From the NCBI GenBank assembly GCA_018971415.1, contig JAGXAW010000004.1, positions 17,508-81,507 on the forward strand: a stretch of 64,000 bases of DNA, written 5' to 3'. The DNA is from Betaproteobacteria bacterium (lineage in GTDB: Bacteria > Pseudomonadota > Gammaproteobacteria > Burkholderiales > Ferrovaceae). Under the pieces are notes generated by a model, which saw nothing but the letters and a program-made list of their open reading frames with translations, was not told the origin of the DNA and searched no databases. A program made the translations under genes and the position numbers. Below, one piece after another: positions 50,435 through 62,251 of this stretch. The first letter of the stretch is position 1; each line of letters opens with the position of its first letter.

Positions 50435-52149
50435 GTTAATGAGTTAGGCATAATCCACTGACGTAGTGTGTGGGCAAGGTCTGTAAAGGATACTTTTCTG
50501 GATTCAGTATCATGGCGTCCCTTCACTTCGACAGTGCCTTCTTGTAAACCTTTATCACCAACGACTATTCGAAATGGAATGCCCATTAATTCCTGGTCAG
50601 CCAGCATAACACCAAGACGTTCATCTCGGTCATCCCACAATACATCAATACCTTGATGGGTTAATAAGTCATAAATTTGACTTGAGGTTTCTTCCACAAG
50701 GGGGCTTTTCTTTAAACCGATAGAGATTAAACTCACTGAAAACGGTGCGATAGCTAAGGGAAGGGTGATCCCATTTTGATCGTGATGTTGTTCAATGGCA
50801 GCGGCCACAATACGACTCACTCCAATACCATAACACCCCATTTCCATGATCTGGCTTTTTCCTTGTTCATCAAGGTAAGTTAAATTCATGGCCTCTGCAT
50901 ATTTGGTGCGCAATTGGAAAATATGACCCACTTCAATACCACGACAAAGCTTCAGTTTTCCCTGTCCGTCAGGGGAGGGGTCACCTTCCACAACATTTCT
51001 TAAATCAACATACTGCTTAGGTTCAGAGCAATCTCGTCCCCAGTTCACTTGGCTTAGATGAGTGTCTTTTTGATTTGCGCCACACACAAAATGAGCCATG
51101 ATGGAGACTGCATGATCTGCAATAACAGTGATTGATTGGGGAAGATTAACTGGCCCAATAAAACCTGGAATAAGGCCTAACGTTTCCAATTCTTGTGCAT
51201 TGGCCAATCGGGCACCAGGAATTAATTTTTCTGTTTTTACCCAATTGAGTTCATGATCCGCACGTAACAGCAGAAGAGATGCTTGATTATCCTGATCAAT
51301 CACCACCAATGACTTTAGGATGTCTGTGATGGGTATCTTAAGGAACTTGGCTACCTCTTCACAGGAGGAGACCTTGGGTGTTGAGACTGCCACCATCGCT
51401 TCACTGGCTGTGGGTCGAACCCCCTTTGGCGCTAAAGCTTCAGCAAGCTCCACATTGGCTGCATAATCAGATTGATCACTGTAGGCAAGAGCATCCTCAC
51501 CAGAATCTGCTAGGACATGAAATTCATGGGAGCCTGAACCACCAATAGCACCCGTGTCAGCAGCTACTGCTCTAAAATTTAGACCAAGACGAGTAAAAAT
51601 ACGGTGATAGGTATCTTTCATTAAGGCATAGGTATTTTCTAAACTGGCAAAATCAGTATGAAAAGAATAGGCATCTTTCATGATGAATTCACGGGCGCGC
51701 ATCACGCCAAAGCGAGGACGAATTTCATCACGAAACTTGGTTTGAATTTGATAGAAATTAACTGGTAATTGTCGGTAGCTCTTAATTTCTCGTCGAGCAA
51801 TGTCGCTGATCACCTCTTCATGGGTCGGTCCATAACAAAAATCACGCTCATGGCGGTCTTTGATTTTGAGCATTTGCGGACCAAATTTATCCCAGCGTCC
51901 AGTCTCTTGCCAGAGCTCAGCGGGGATTACCGAGGGCATGAGTAATTCGAGTGCTTGCGATTTATTCATTTCCTCACGCACAATATTTTCAATTTTCCTG
52001 AGCACCCTCAGGCCAAGTGGCATCCAGGAGTAAAGGCCACTACCAAGGCGTTTGATATAGCCTGCGCGAAGCATCAGTTGATGAGAGATCAATTCAGCTT
52101 CTTGCGGTGCTTCTTTGAGCGTGGAAATAAAAAATTGTGTTGCGCGCAT
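50431..52149 (-). CDS. proS: Prolyl-tRNA synthetase
   Basis: A 572-residue bacterial-type class II synthetase. Motif 1 region [19 protein letters not shown], motif 2 [26 protein letters not shown], the YbaK-like editing insertion (about residues 230-390) with [13 protein letters not shown], motif 3 [19 protein letters not shown], and the anticodon-binding C-terminus are all present. Length matches E. coli ProS (572). Confidence 0.98.
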   Translation of the reverse strand: MRATQFFISTLKEAPQEAELISHQLMLRAGYIKRLGSGLYSWMPLGLRVLRKIENIVREEMNKSQALELLMPSVIPAELWQETGRWDKFGPQMLKIKDRHERDFCYGPTHEEVISDIARREIKSYRQLPVNFYQIQTKFRDEIRPRFGVMRAREFIMKDAYSFHTDFASLENTYALMKDTYHRIFTRLGLNFRAVAADTGAIGGSGSHEFHVLADSGEDALAYSDQSDYAANVELAEALAPKGVRPTASEAMVAVSTPKVSSCEEVAKFLKIPITDILKSLVVIDQDNQASLLLLRADHELNWVKTEKLIPGARLANAQELETLGLIPGFIGPVNLPQSITVIADHAVSIMAHFVCGANQKDTHLSQVNWGRDCSEPKQYVDLRNVVEGDPSPDGQGKLKLCRGIEVGHIFQLRTKYAEAMNLTYLDEQGKSQIMEMGCYGIGVSRIVAAAIEQHHDQNGITLPLAIAPFSVSLISIGLKKSPLVEETSSQIYDLLTHQGIDVLWDDRDERLGVMLADQELMGIPFRIVVGDKGLQEGTVEVKGRHDTESRKVSFTDLAHTLRQWIMPNSLT

Positions 52150-52211
52150 GAGTCACTCTAAAAAAGTAAAAGTGTTATTTTACTCTATCCTAGGACTTCA
52201 TTGAGTTAAGT

Positions 52212-54431
<2,220 letters not shown>

Positions 54432-54453
54432 CCTTAAAAGTTTATCTGAGCCC

Positions 54454-54723
54454 TTAAGCAGAGGCTACGACGGGTTCAATAACTGCAAATTTGTCTTTTA
54501 ATGGGCCTTTGGTACGAAATACCACGTGGCCATCCACTTTAGCAAACAAAGTGTGATCTTTGCCCATTCCAACATTGGCGCCTGGATGAATACGTGTACC
54601 ACGCTGGCGAACAATAATGCTACCTGCGCTAACCAATTCGCCGCCGTAGGCTTTAACACCTAAGCGTTTTGATTCTGAATCACGGCCGTTACATGAACTA
54701 CCACCGGCTTTTTTATGTGCCAT
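54454..54723 (-). CDS. rpmA: 50S ribosomal protein L27
   Basis: An 89-residue ribosomal protein whose N-terminus ([20 protein letters not shown]) reaches the peptidyl transferase centre; [19 protein letters not shown] and [14 protein letters not shown] follow. It is 13 bases downstream of rplU. Confidence 0.98.
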   Translation of the reverse strand: MAHKKAGGSSCNGRDSESKRLGVKAYGGELVSAGSIIVRQRGTRIHPGANVGMGKDHTLFAKVDGHVVFRTKGPLKDKFAVIEPVVASA

Positions 54724-54736
54724 GTGTCTTTACTCC

Positions 54737-55051
54737 TTAGCCTTTAACAATACTGTCAATTTGAACTTCGGTAAAACCTTGACGATGACCTTGGTGTTTT
54801 TGGTAATGCTTACGACGACGCATTTTAAAGATTTTCACTTTATCATGACGACCGTGGGATAACACCTTGGCAGTGACTTTTGCACCAGCTACCAAAGGAC
54901 GTCCGAAGGTGATGTCTTCACCATCAGCAACCAAAAGTACTTGGTCAAGATCAACGGTTGAGCCAACTTCAACTTCCAGCAACTCAACTTTTAATTTTTC
55001 TCCAGATTGCACGCGATATTGCTTGCCACCGGTTTTAATTACAGCGTACAT
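54737..55051 (-). CDS. rplU: 50S ribosomal protein L21
   Basis: A 104-residue protein, [20 protein letters not shown] at the N-terminus and [19 protein letters not shown] in the RNA-binding part. The ATG at 55051 has AGGAGCG upstream and is preferred over 55075. First gene of the rplU-rpmA pair. Confidence 0.98.
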   Translation of the reverse strand: MYAVIKTGGKQYRVQSGEKLKVELLEVEVGSTVDLDQVLLVADGEDITFGRPLVAGAKVTAKVLSHGRHDKVKIFKMRRRKHYQKHQGHRQGFTEVQIDSIVKG

Positions 55052-55091
55052 TTGACGCTCCTGTAGATAGATCAATAAAACAGAATCCGCA

Positions 55092-55121
55092 ATTATAGAG
55101 TGTTTTGGTCTCTTTTGTCAA
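55092..55121 (-). promoter_or_regulatory. rplU promoter
   Basis: A near-ideal sigma-70 promoter on the minus strand: TTGACA (55121-55116), 18-base spacer, TATAAT (55097-55092). Transcription would start near 55085, about 34 bases before the rplU ATG. Confidence 0.88.
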
Positions 55122-55410
55122 AACTTGTCTGGGTCTTTCAAAAAGAGGATATAAATCCTGGTTTAAGGTCGCCACCAGCTTGGTGGATCCTGACCAAAAG
55201 GTGAGAAAACTCCCGTGCACTGGGTCTCCCGATTTACTGAATAGTTTTAGCTTATCAAAATTAAATCATATTTGCTGACCTGTCATAATAAGGTCATCTA
55301 CCTCAAGTAAAGTCATAAAAATCAGTTGGTTATATTTTTCTAAAGGGCTTTTATCAGTCAAAGATAAGAGTTTTTTGAGGTTTTTCACGAGATAGATCTG
55401 ATTGTTAAGG
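55122..55410. other. Gene-free region with a structured segment of unknown role
   Basis: The space between the rplU and ispB promoters. At 55147-55196 it holds AGGAT-ATAA-ATCCT and a two-part hairpin (GGTC, CCACCA-GCT-TGGTGG, GACC). On the minus strand the first is followed by TTTTT. A further palindrome, TGACCT with AGGTCA, lies at 55276-55296. It does not match 4.5S, 6S, tmRNA or any riboswitch I know. Confidence 0.4.
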
Positions 55411-55440
55411 TTGACTCTGATGTATCCCTAACTCTATTAT
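55411..55440 (+). promoter_or_regulatory. ispB promoter
   Basis: TTGACT (55411-55416), 18-base spacer, TATTAT (55435-55440), giving a start near 55447 and a 24-base leader. Confidence 0.65.
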
Positions 55441-55470
55441 CAACTGTTTGATTTTATACATAATAAATAG

Positions 55471-56439
55471 ATGAAATTTGATGATATCAAAGCGTTAACC
55501 CAAGTAGACATGGACGCTGTGGACACGGTGATTCGGGAGCAATTGCATTCTGATGTCGTGTTGGTCCGCCAAGTGGCTGAATACATTATTCACAGTGGGG
55601 GTAAACGCTTAAGACCTCTTATTACGGTTCTAGTAGCGAAGGCGTTTGGGTATACAGGACAACAGCATCATATCCTCGCGGCTGTGGTGGAATTTATTCA
55701 CACTGCTACTTTGTTACATGATGATGTGGTTGATAAATCCGAAATGAGGAGAGGGAAAAAAACTGCCAACGAGTTATTCGGTAATGCTGCCAGTGTGTTG
55801 GTTGGCGATTTTCTTTACTCAAGAGCCTTTCAGATGATGGTGGGTATTGAAAAAATGGCGGTCATGGATATTTTGGCCAATGCCACCAATATCATTGCCG
55901 AGGGTGAGGTACTCCAACTGTTAAACTGCCATGATCCTGGTGTGGATGAGCAACGTTATCGTCAAGTCATACAGTACAAAACAGCTCAATTATTTTCTGC
56001 GGCAGGACAGCTTGGTGCCCTGATTGCTGAACAAAAGGAAGATGGGCAGAACTGTGCCAAAAACTATGGCACTTTCTTGGGTAACGCCTTTCAAATCATT
56101 GATGATGTACTAGATTATTCCGGCGATAGCAATGAAATGGGTAAAAATTTAGGTGATGACTTGGCTGAGGGGAAAGCCACATTGCCTTTGATTCATGCAA
56201 TGAGTTTAGCTTCAAGTGATGAGCGTGATTTTTTGCGCAGTGTCATCGTCGAGGGAGGAACCACCCAAATGGAGCGAGTCATGTCAATTATTAACGCCAC
56301 TGATTCTCTAGCTTACACAAAACAAGCTGCTCAAGCTGAAGCGCAGAAGGCCATACATTCTATTCAATCCCTGCCAGACAACGTGTATCGCGAGGCATTG
56401 ATCAGTTTGGCTCATTTGTCAGTGGAGCGAAATCACTAG
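55471..56439 (+). CDS. ispB: Octaprenyl diphosphate synthase-like polyprenyl synthetase
   Basis: A 322-residue trans-prenyltransferase that makes the quinone side chain. The two Asp-rich motifs are LLHDDVVDKSEMRRG and IIDDVLDYSGD, and SGGKRLRPLITVL near residue 43 is the family block. The position opposite rplU-rpmA is conserved in betaproteobacteria and gammaproteobacteria. Chain length is assumed to be C40 and not proven by sequence. Confidence 0.95.
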   Translation: MKFDDIKALTQVDMDAVDTVIREQLHSDVVLVRQVAEYIIHSGGKRLRPLITVLVAKAFGYTGQQHHILAAVVEFIHTATLLHDDVVDKSEMRRGKKTANELFGNAASVLVGDFLYSRAFQMMVGIEKMAVMDILANATNIIAEGEVLQLLNCHDPGVDEQRYRQVIQYKTAQLFSAAGQLGALIAEQKEDGQNCAKNYGTFLGNAFQIIDDVLDYSGDSNEMGKNLGDDLAEGKATLPLIHAMSLASSDERDFLRSVIVEGGTTQMERVMSIINATDSLAYTKQAAQAEAQKAIHSIQSLPDNVYREALISLAHLSVERNH

Positions 56440-56501
56440 GTCATATTTAGTCATAAAAATTTAATAAAAGTGTCACGTATCATTCATGGCCTCATGGCTT
56501 A

Positions 56502-57335
56502 ATGACTTACGTGAAAACCAATGACTTAGAACCAAATCATCAATACAGAACAATCTGGATTTCCGATACACATCTTGGAACCCCCGGTTGTCAGGCAGAC
56601 TATCTTCTCGATTTTTTAAGAACCCATGAAGCTGAAACCATCTATTTGGTGGGAGACATCATTGACGGTTGGCAATTAAAGAAAGGGTGGTATTGGCCGC
56701 AAACACACAATGATGTTATCCAAAAGTTGCTCAGAAAAGCCAGAAAAGGCACCCACGTCGTTTACGTTCCCGGAAACCATGATGAATTAGCCCGGCAGTT
56801 TATTGGGCTGGCTTTTGGCGAGATAAAAGTCTGTGATGAGGCAATACATACTCTCCAAGATGGACGTAAGTTGTGGATTGTTCATGGTGATCTTTTTGAT
56901 GGCATCACTGAGCACGCCAAATGGTTATCCCATCTTGGTGATACTTTGTACACCATGATACTTAAATTCAATCAGTGGTTTAATGCAGTAAGAGTCAAAA
57001 TGGGACTGCCTTACTGGTCACTGTCACAGTATCTAAAGCATCAAGTTAAGAATGCCATTAATTACATAGCCCAGTTTGAGGAAGTGATGGTGGCTGAAGC
57101 TAAGCGTCGAGGATGTCATGGCGTTGTATGCGGACACATTCATCGAGCAGAAATTCGCGAAATTGATGGGCTTTTATATTGCAATGATGGTGATTGGGTA
57201 GAGTCTTTAACTGCACTCGTTGAGACTTATGATGGACAACTAAAAATTATCGAATGGCGCACGCGTGTTGAAGCACCTTTAAATCTTGGACCCGTTTATC
57301 AAGAAGAACTATTTCCGGAGGGAGTTGTTTCATGA
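56502..57335 (+). CDS. Metallophosphoesterase, UDP-2,3-diacylglucosamine diphosphatase-like
   Basis: A 277-residue calcineurin-type phosphoesterase. The metal ligands are visible in order: ISDTHLGTPG, LVGDIIDGW, VPGNHDELAR, WIVHGDLFD and CGHIHRAEIR. The family is often annotated as LpxH-like, but it is longer than LpxH and sits with a glycosyltransferase and a diacylglycerol kinase, so a substrate in glycolipid metabolism is more likely than lipid A synthesis. It overlaps the glycosyltransferase by four bases. Confidence 0.85.
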   Translation: MTYVKTNDLEPNHQYRTIWISDTHLGTPGCQADYLLDFLRTHEAETIYLVGDIIDGWQLKKGWYWPQTHNDVIQKLLRKARKGTHVVYVPGNHDELARQFIGLAFGEIKVCDEAIHTLQDGRKLWIVHGDLFDGITEHAKWLSHLGDTLYTMILKFNQWFNAVRVKMGLPYWSLSQYLKHQVKNAINYIAQFEEVMVAEAKRRGCHGVVCGHIHRAEIREIDGLLYCNDGDWVESLTALVETYDGQLKIIEWRTRVEAPLNLGPVYQEELFPEGVVS

Positions 57336-58384
57336 AAATTATGATTGTCACTGATGCATGGGATCCACAAGTCAATGGTGTGGTGAGAACACTTAAAAAT
57401 ACCCGTAAAGAGTTAGAATTACTGGGTCATCAAGTGGAGATGTTAACACCACAAGAATTTAGTACTATTCCTTGTCCTACTTACCCTGATATACGCTTAT
57501 CACTTTTTCCTGGTGCAAAAGTGCGTGAGAGAATTAAGGCGTTTAACCCTGATGCATTACATATTGCGACAGAAGGGCCGTTAGGACTTGCCGCTAGAGC
57601 TTTCGCTGTAAAAAGACAATTGGCTTTTACCACTGCCTATCACACGCGTTTTCCTGAATATGTAAAAGCCCGCTTTGCTGTTCCTTTATCTTGGACCTAT
57701 GCCTTTTTACGCTGGTTTCATGGCCCTTCTCACGCAGTGATGGCTCCTACACCGGTTGTTATTAATGATCTTCAGCGTTATAACATCACCAACGTGGTGT
57801 TATGGACACGGGGTGTGGATCTTGATATTTTTAAATTCCAACAGGAAAAAGGTAGTCAATTACCCACCACTCCACCAGTCTTTTTGTATGTTGGGCGTGT
57901 GGCCGTTGAAAAGAATGTTGAAGCTTTTTTAGAATTAGATTTACCCGGATCAAAATGGGTAGCAGGTGATGGCCCTGCAATGGCTGAGATACGCAGAAAA
58001 TATCCAGAGGTCAATTATCTTGGGGTATTAAGTCAGCCTGAATTAGCTGCTGTTTATGGTTCAGCTGACGTGTTTGTCTTTCCAAGTAAAACAGATACCT
58101 TTGGTCTGGTACTGCTTGAAGCCATGGCCTGTGGCTGTCCAGTGGCGGCTTATCCTGTTACTGGTCCTTTAGACGTGATTGGACATTCAGGTGCGGGAGC
58201 ACTGAACGAGGATTTACGTCAAGCGTGTCTTGATGCTCTTTTGATTTCTCGTGAAACAGCCCGTCACCATGCAGAAGGTTTTTCGTGGGCAAAAGCCACT
58301 GAGCAATTTGTGAGTTATTTAAAACCCTTACCTGAATCTATAAAGGCCAGTGCAACTCATGAATCCCTCTCCAGAGCATCTTAG
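57332..58384 (+). CDS. GT4-family glycosyltransferase
   Basis: A 350-residue GT-B enzyme. The N-terminal domain starts MKIMIVTDAWDPQVNGVVRTL, the wording of GT4 lipid glycosyltransferases. The C-terminal nucleotide-sugar domain has FLYVGRVAVEKNVEAFL, SADVFVFPSKTDTFGLVLLEAM (the E-x7-E motif) and ACGCPVAAYPVTGPLDVI. Relatives add sugars to diacylglycerol or phosphatidylinositol. The dgkA gene overlaps its end, supporting a diacylglycerol-linked substrate by inference. Confidence 0.87.
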   Translation: MKIMIVTDAWDPQVNGVVRTLKNTRKELELLGHQVEMLTPQEFSTIPCPTYPDIRLSLFPGAKVRERIKAFNPDALHIATEGPLGLAARAFAVKRQLAFTTAYHTRFPEYVKARFAVPLSWTYAFLRWFHGPSHAVMAPTPVVINDLQRYNITNVVLWTRGVDLDIFKFQQEKGSQLPTTPPVFLYVGRVAVEKNVEAFLELDLPGSKWVAGDGPAMAEIRRKYPEVNYLGVLSQPELAAVYGSADVFVFPSKTDTFGLVLLEAMACGCPVAAYPVTGPLDVIGHSGAGALNEDLRQACLDALLISRETARHHAEGFSWAKATEQFVSYLKPLPESIKASATHESLSRAS

Positions 58385-58751
58385 TGAAAGCCCGCATAAG
58401 GGCAAATCAGGTTTACGACGAATCATTAATGCACTGGGCTATTCAATTCAGGGATTAAAGGCGGCGTACCATCATGAAAGCGCCTTTCGTCAAGAAGTGG
58501 TTTTATCCATTTTACTGATTCCCATTTCGCTGTTTTTAAAGACCTCTGGGGTGGGGCATGCCTTAATGGTCGGCAGCGTTTTGTTAGTGCTTCTCGTTGA
58601 GTTATTAAATTCTGCTGTAGAAGCAGCAGTGGACCGTGTTTCTCTTGAAAATCACCGCTTATCAAAGCGAGCTAAAGATATTGGCAGTGCAGCGGTATTG
58701 ATTAGCTTGATTAATGTCGCAGTGATTTGGTTACTGGTGATGTTTTACTAA
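58359..58751 (+). CDS. dgkA: Diacylglycerol kinase DgkA
   Basis: A 130-residue three-helix membrane kinase that recycles diacylglycerol to phosphatidate. RRIINALGYSIQGLKAAYHHESAFRQE is its N-terminal amphipathic region, and the signature ELLNSAVEAAVDRVSLE is intact, with AKDIGSAAVLISLINVAV following. ATG 58359 is chosen over a GTG at 58350. It overlaps the glycosyltransferase by 26 bases. Confidence 0.95.
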   Translation: MNPSPEHLSESPHKGKSGLRRIINALGYSIQGLKAAYHHESAFRQEVVLSILLIPISLFLKTSGVGHALMVGSVLLVLLVELLNSAVEAAVDRVSLENHRLSKRAKDIGSAAVLISLINVAVIWLLVMFY

Positions 58752-58775
58752 TTCGTAACTCACTCAATTAAGTCC

Positions 58776-59681
58776 TTAGGCACTTGAGGCTTTCTCCTTT
58801 TTTGCCCTTACACCAAGTAAGGCTCCAATACTCACCAATACGACTCCAGCACCAGTTGTCCAGGTAATTGCCTCATTTAAAAAAGGTACAGCAAGAATGG
58901 CTGATGTCCCGGGGACAATGGCAAGCGTTAATGAGGCAGCACCACTACCAAGCACCAATGTGGCAAAGGTATAGAAAAAACCTGCTACAAGCGCCGCAAT
59001 AATGCCTTGATAAAATCCCTGCAATACAATGGTCGACAGAGAAGCATCTTGAATACCCTTAGGTAAAAAAAGCAAATAGATGGGAATATAAATGAGTAGT
59101 GAAGTCACGCCAATACCACTCATTGCATCAACCGGACGGATATGCCAAATACGCACAAGAATGCCAAATGTTGACCAAGCCAATGCCGCTAAAATAAAGA
59201 AAATATCTCCCCAAATCACGTGTGGGGTATCAATGCTGTGGGTATTTAAGCTATGCAGACTAATAATAGCCACCCCCAGCGCCGCAAGACATAAGGCAAA
59301 CAACGACAGTGGTTTAGGTTTGTCTTTTAAAAATATCCAGGCAATACCTGCTGTAGCAAGTGGAATGCCTCCGTTAATAATAATTCCAGCATGGGCAGCA
59401 GGAGCGAACATAAATCCCGAATAGGCGCATAGCGCGTAGCCAAATCCACCAACGGTGCCGATGGTCAATAATTGTCGTTTTTTTAGTTGATTACCAAAAA
59501 TAAAGAAAACCGGTACCATGACTATGCCTGATACCAAAAATCGGAGAGCTGCCACATCAAAGGGAGTTAAGACACTTTTGCCACCTAAGCGTGAGACGAT
59601 ATTAAAACCCGTCCAGCAACAAACGACGGTAAATGCAGCAAGATAACCTTGCCAGCGAGGAGTAGTGTGGTTAATCGCCAT
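58776..59681 (-). CDS. DMT-superfamily transporter (EamA family)
   Basis: A 301-residue protein with ten predicted helices in two EamA repeats (first from YLAAFTVVCCWTGFNIVSRL, second from WGDIFFILAALAWSTFGILV) and a basic tail (RAKKEKASSA). It is a different paralogue from the one at 10-11 kb. Substrate unknown. Convergent with dgkA over 24 bases, with no clear terminator. Confidence 0.87.
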   Translation of the reverse strand: MAINHTTPRWQGYLAAFTVVCCWTGFNIVSRLGGKSVLTPFDVAALRFLVSGIVMVPVFFIFGNQLKKRQLLTIGTVGGFGYALCAYSGFMFAPAAHAGIIINGGIPLATAGIAWIFLKDKPKPLSLFALCLAALGVAIISLHSLNTHSIDTPHVIWGDIFFILAALAWSTFGILVRIWHIRPVDAMSGIGVTSLLIYIPIYLLFLPKGIQDASLSTIVLQGFYQGIIAALVAGFFYTFATLVLGSGAASLTLAIVPGTSAILAVPFLNEAITWTTGAGVVLVSIGALLGVRAKKEKASSA

Positions 59682-59777
59682 AGTTAGGAAGCAAATGTTT
59701 TATAATACTGTAAAAGACTATATCTCTGTAAAAAACAGAGAATTATTTTTAACTAAAGACAAGGGCAGGCTGAACAC

Positions 59778-60014
59778 ATGAAATTATTGCTCTGGCTAGT
59801 CATTGCTTATCTTGGTGTGAAATATCTCTACCCAATATGGCAACGACAGCAACAAAGCCTAAAAAAATCACAAGAACCCCCTCTTGAAGAAGCTCAAGAC
59901 ATGGTGCGCTGTGCCAAGTGTGGTGTATTTGTATTAAGACAAGAGGCTGTTGCTTCACGGGGTAGATACTATTGCTCGCTGGCCCACAAACAGCAAGATC
60001 AAATGGGATCATAA
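59778..60014 (+). CDS. PP0621-family protein with short zinc-ribbon-like motif
   Basis: A 78-residue protein with one N-terminal membrane helix (LLLWLVIAYLGVKYLYPIW) and a C-terminal motif MVRCAKCGVFVLRQEAV then GRYYCSLAHK. The CxxC and later Cys and His could bind one zinc. The family is known in proteobacteria beside ampD but has no known function. Its stop codon touches the ampD start. Confidence 0.8.
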   Translation: MKLLLWLVIAYLGVKYLYPIWQRQQQSLKKSQEPPLEEAQDMVRCAKCGVFVLRQEAVASRGRYYCSLAHKQQDQMGS

Positions 60015-60575
60015 ATGCATCTTCTCATGGATCAACAGGGCTGGGTGTCAGGGGCGCAACACATTAAATCGCCAAATTACAATGTGCGTCCACAGGGCAG
60101 TCCAATTAATCTACTTATTATTCATTCCATTAGTTTGCCCCCTGGTAAGTTTGGGGGAGACGCCATTACTCAATTGTTTTTAAACCAATTGGATTACTCA
60201 GCACATCCTTATTACGCTACTTTGATAGGACTTGAAGTATCCTCACACTTCTTAATTCGTCGAGATGGCTCATTAATACAATATGTTTCCTGTCTCGATC
60301 GTGCCTGGCATGCAGGACAATCCAGTTGGCGCAATAGAGCCAATTGTAACGACTATTCTATTGGGGTTGAACTTGAGGGCACTGATGATAGTGCTTTTAC
60401 GGAAAAACAATATGCAACATTACAGTTCTTGATAGAACTTCTTAAACAACACTACCCCATATCAGACATAGTGGGACATGAGGACGTGGCGCCGGGCAGG
60501 AAGAAGGATCCAGGGCCTTACTTTGATTGGCAACGGGTAAGTCATTTTACAGAGGATAATGCCAGTCCCTCTTGA
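60015..60575 (+). CDS. ampD: 1,6-anhydro-N-acetylmuramyl-L-alanine amidase AmpD
   Basis: A 186-residue cytoplasmic zinc amidase that recycles cell-wall muropeptides. The zinc and active-site residues sit in LLIIHSISLPPGKFGGD, AWHAGQSSWRNRANCNDYSIGVELEG and IVGHEDVAPGRKKDPGPYFDW. The length matches E. coli AmpD (183). Confidence 0.96.
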   Translation: MHLLMDQQGWVSGAQHIKSPNYNVRPQGSPINLLIIHSISLPPGKFGGDAITQLFLNQLDYSAHPYYATLIGLEVSSHFLIRRDGSLIQYVSCLDRAWHAGQSSWRNRANCNDYSIGVELEGTDDSAFTEKQYATLQFLIELLKQHYPISDIVGHEDVAPGRKKDPGPYFDWQRVSHFTEDNASPS

Positions 60576-60669
60576 TCAAGATCACTATGTAAAACCCTTA
60601 TCCTAGGATACAATGCCTCAATTTAGCGGAAACTTTGTTCTCGTCAAAAACGATTTATAGGAGTAGTAC

Positions 60670-62241
60670 ATGGCCATGATGATTGGAATTCCACGGGAAA
60701 TCCACCCGGGCGAGCGGCGCGTAGCTGCCACACCTGACTCTGCCTCACAACTGATTAAATTGGGCTATTCGGTGATGGTTGAAAGTGGTGCTGGCGAATT
60801 GGCATCACTGCATGATGAGGCTTATCGTGCTGTGGGCGTTGAGGTGGTGGATCGTGATACAATTTGGCAACGTGCTGATATTATTCTGAAAGTGCGTGCC
60901 CCACAAATTGATCCTGTCACGGGAGTAAATGAACTAATCCAAGCCCGTCCCAAAACCATCATCATCGGCTTTGTGTGGCCTTCTCAAAACGCTGATCTAC
61001 TCGAGTTATTCATTAAGCAAGGCGTCACGGCTCTAGCTGTTGATACTATCCCGCGGATTTCACGCGCACAAAAAATGGATGCATTGAGTTCAATGGCTAA
61101 CATTGCAGGATACCGAGCCATTGTTGAAGCCTCAAACCATTTTGGACGATTTTTTACCGGACAAATTACGGCCGCAGGTAAAGTGCCACCAGCTAAAGTG
61201 ATGGTGATTGGTGCAGGTGTAGCAGGGCTTGCTGCCATTGGGACTGCCAGAGGATTAGGCGCCATTGTTCGCGCTTTTGATACGCGTCCTGAAGTTAAGC
61301 AGCAGATTGAAAGTATGGGCGCTGAGTTCTTAGAGCTTGATTTTGAGGAAGAGGGATCAGGGTCAGGTGGTTATGCTAAACAAATGAGCCCAGAATACAT
61401 CAAAGCGGAAATGGAGCTCTTTGCTAATCAAGCCAAGGAAGTGGATATCATAGTAACCACTGCACTGATTCCAGGAAAACCTGCGCCTAAGTTAATTACC
61501 AAAGAAATGGTGGCTTCCATGAAGCGCGGCAGTGTTATTGTTGACTTGGCAGCGGAGCAGGGCGGTAACTGTGAATGTACAGTTCCAGGTCAAGTGGCTA
61601 ATGTGGATGGAGTTACAGTTATTGGGTATACCGACTTGCCTTCACGCCTTTCGCAGCAATCCAGTCAATTGTATGGCACCAACTTAAGACATCTGTTAAC
61701 TGACTTAACGCCCAATAAGGATGGACAGGTGGTGTTAAATTTAGAGGATGATGTCATTCGTGGCGCTACGGTGGTTCACGACGGACAATTAATGTGGCCA
61801 GCTCCACCTCTTAAGGTACCGGCCATTGCACCCGCAAAAGCTCAAGCTGCCATGCCAGCCCCTCCACCTAAACACGGAGAAGCATCGGGGCCGATGAAAG
61901 GGTCAACTTTAACTCTGGTTATGTTATTGGGCGCTGCTTTATTTGCATTAATTGGACTTACTGCGCCGGCAGCCTTTTTACCCCATTTCACTGTTTTTGT
62001 TTTAGCTTGTTTTGTCGGCTATATGGTGGTGTGGAATGTGACCCCTGCCTTACATACTCCCTTGATGAGTGTTACTAACGCCATCAGTGGCATTATTGTA
62101 ATTGGTGCCCTGTTAGAGGTAGGAAGTCCTGTGGGTGTGGTGATGATCTTGGCTTTGTTTTCCGTATTAATCGCAACCATAAATATTGCTGGTGGTTTTA
62201 GAGTCACTCAGCGCATGCTTAACATGTTTCGTAAAGATTGA
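60670..62241 (+). CDS. pntA: NAD(P) transhydrogenase subunit alpha
   Basis: A 523-residue membrane subunit of the proton-pumping transhydrogenase that makes NADPH from NADH. The N-terminal alanine dehydrogenase-like domain has [19 protein letters not shown] and the NAD site [21 protein letters not shown] Pro-rich linker (about residues 380-405) precedes a four-helix membrane domain. This is the fused alpha form, as in E. coli. It has an AGGAG site. Ten bases before pntB. Confidence 0.97.
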   Translation: MAMMIGIPREIHPGERRVAATPDSASQLIKLGYSVMVESGAGELASLHDEAYRAVGVEVVDRDTIWQRADIILKVRAPQIDPVTGVNELIQARPKTIIIGFVWPSQNADLLELFIKQGVTALAVDTIPRISRAQKMDALSSMANIAGYRAIVEASNHFGRFFTGQITAAGKVPPAKVMVIGAGVAGLAAIGTARGLGAIVRAFDTRPEVKQQIESMGAEFLELDFEEEGSGSGGYAKQMSPEYIKAEMELFANQAKEVDIIVTTALIPGKPAPKLITKEMVASMKRGSVIVDLAAEQGGNCECTVPGQVANVDGVTVIGYTDLPSRLSQQSSQLYGTNLRHLLTDLTPNKDGQVVLNLEDDVIRGATVVHDGQLMWPAPPLKVPAIAPAKAQAAMPAPPPKHGEASGPMKGSTLTLVMLLGAALFALIGLTAPAAFLPHFTVFVLACFVGYMVVWNVTPALHTPLMSVTNAISGIIVIGALLEVGSPVGVVMILALFSVLIATINIAGGFRVTQRMLNMFRKD

Positions 62242-62251
62242 GGATTGACCT

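Noticed and set aside
55140..55240. Known RNA gene such as 4.5S, 6S or a riboswitch
   Set aside because: None of the conserved cores of these RNAs is present, so only an unnamed structured region is reported.
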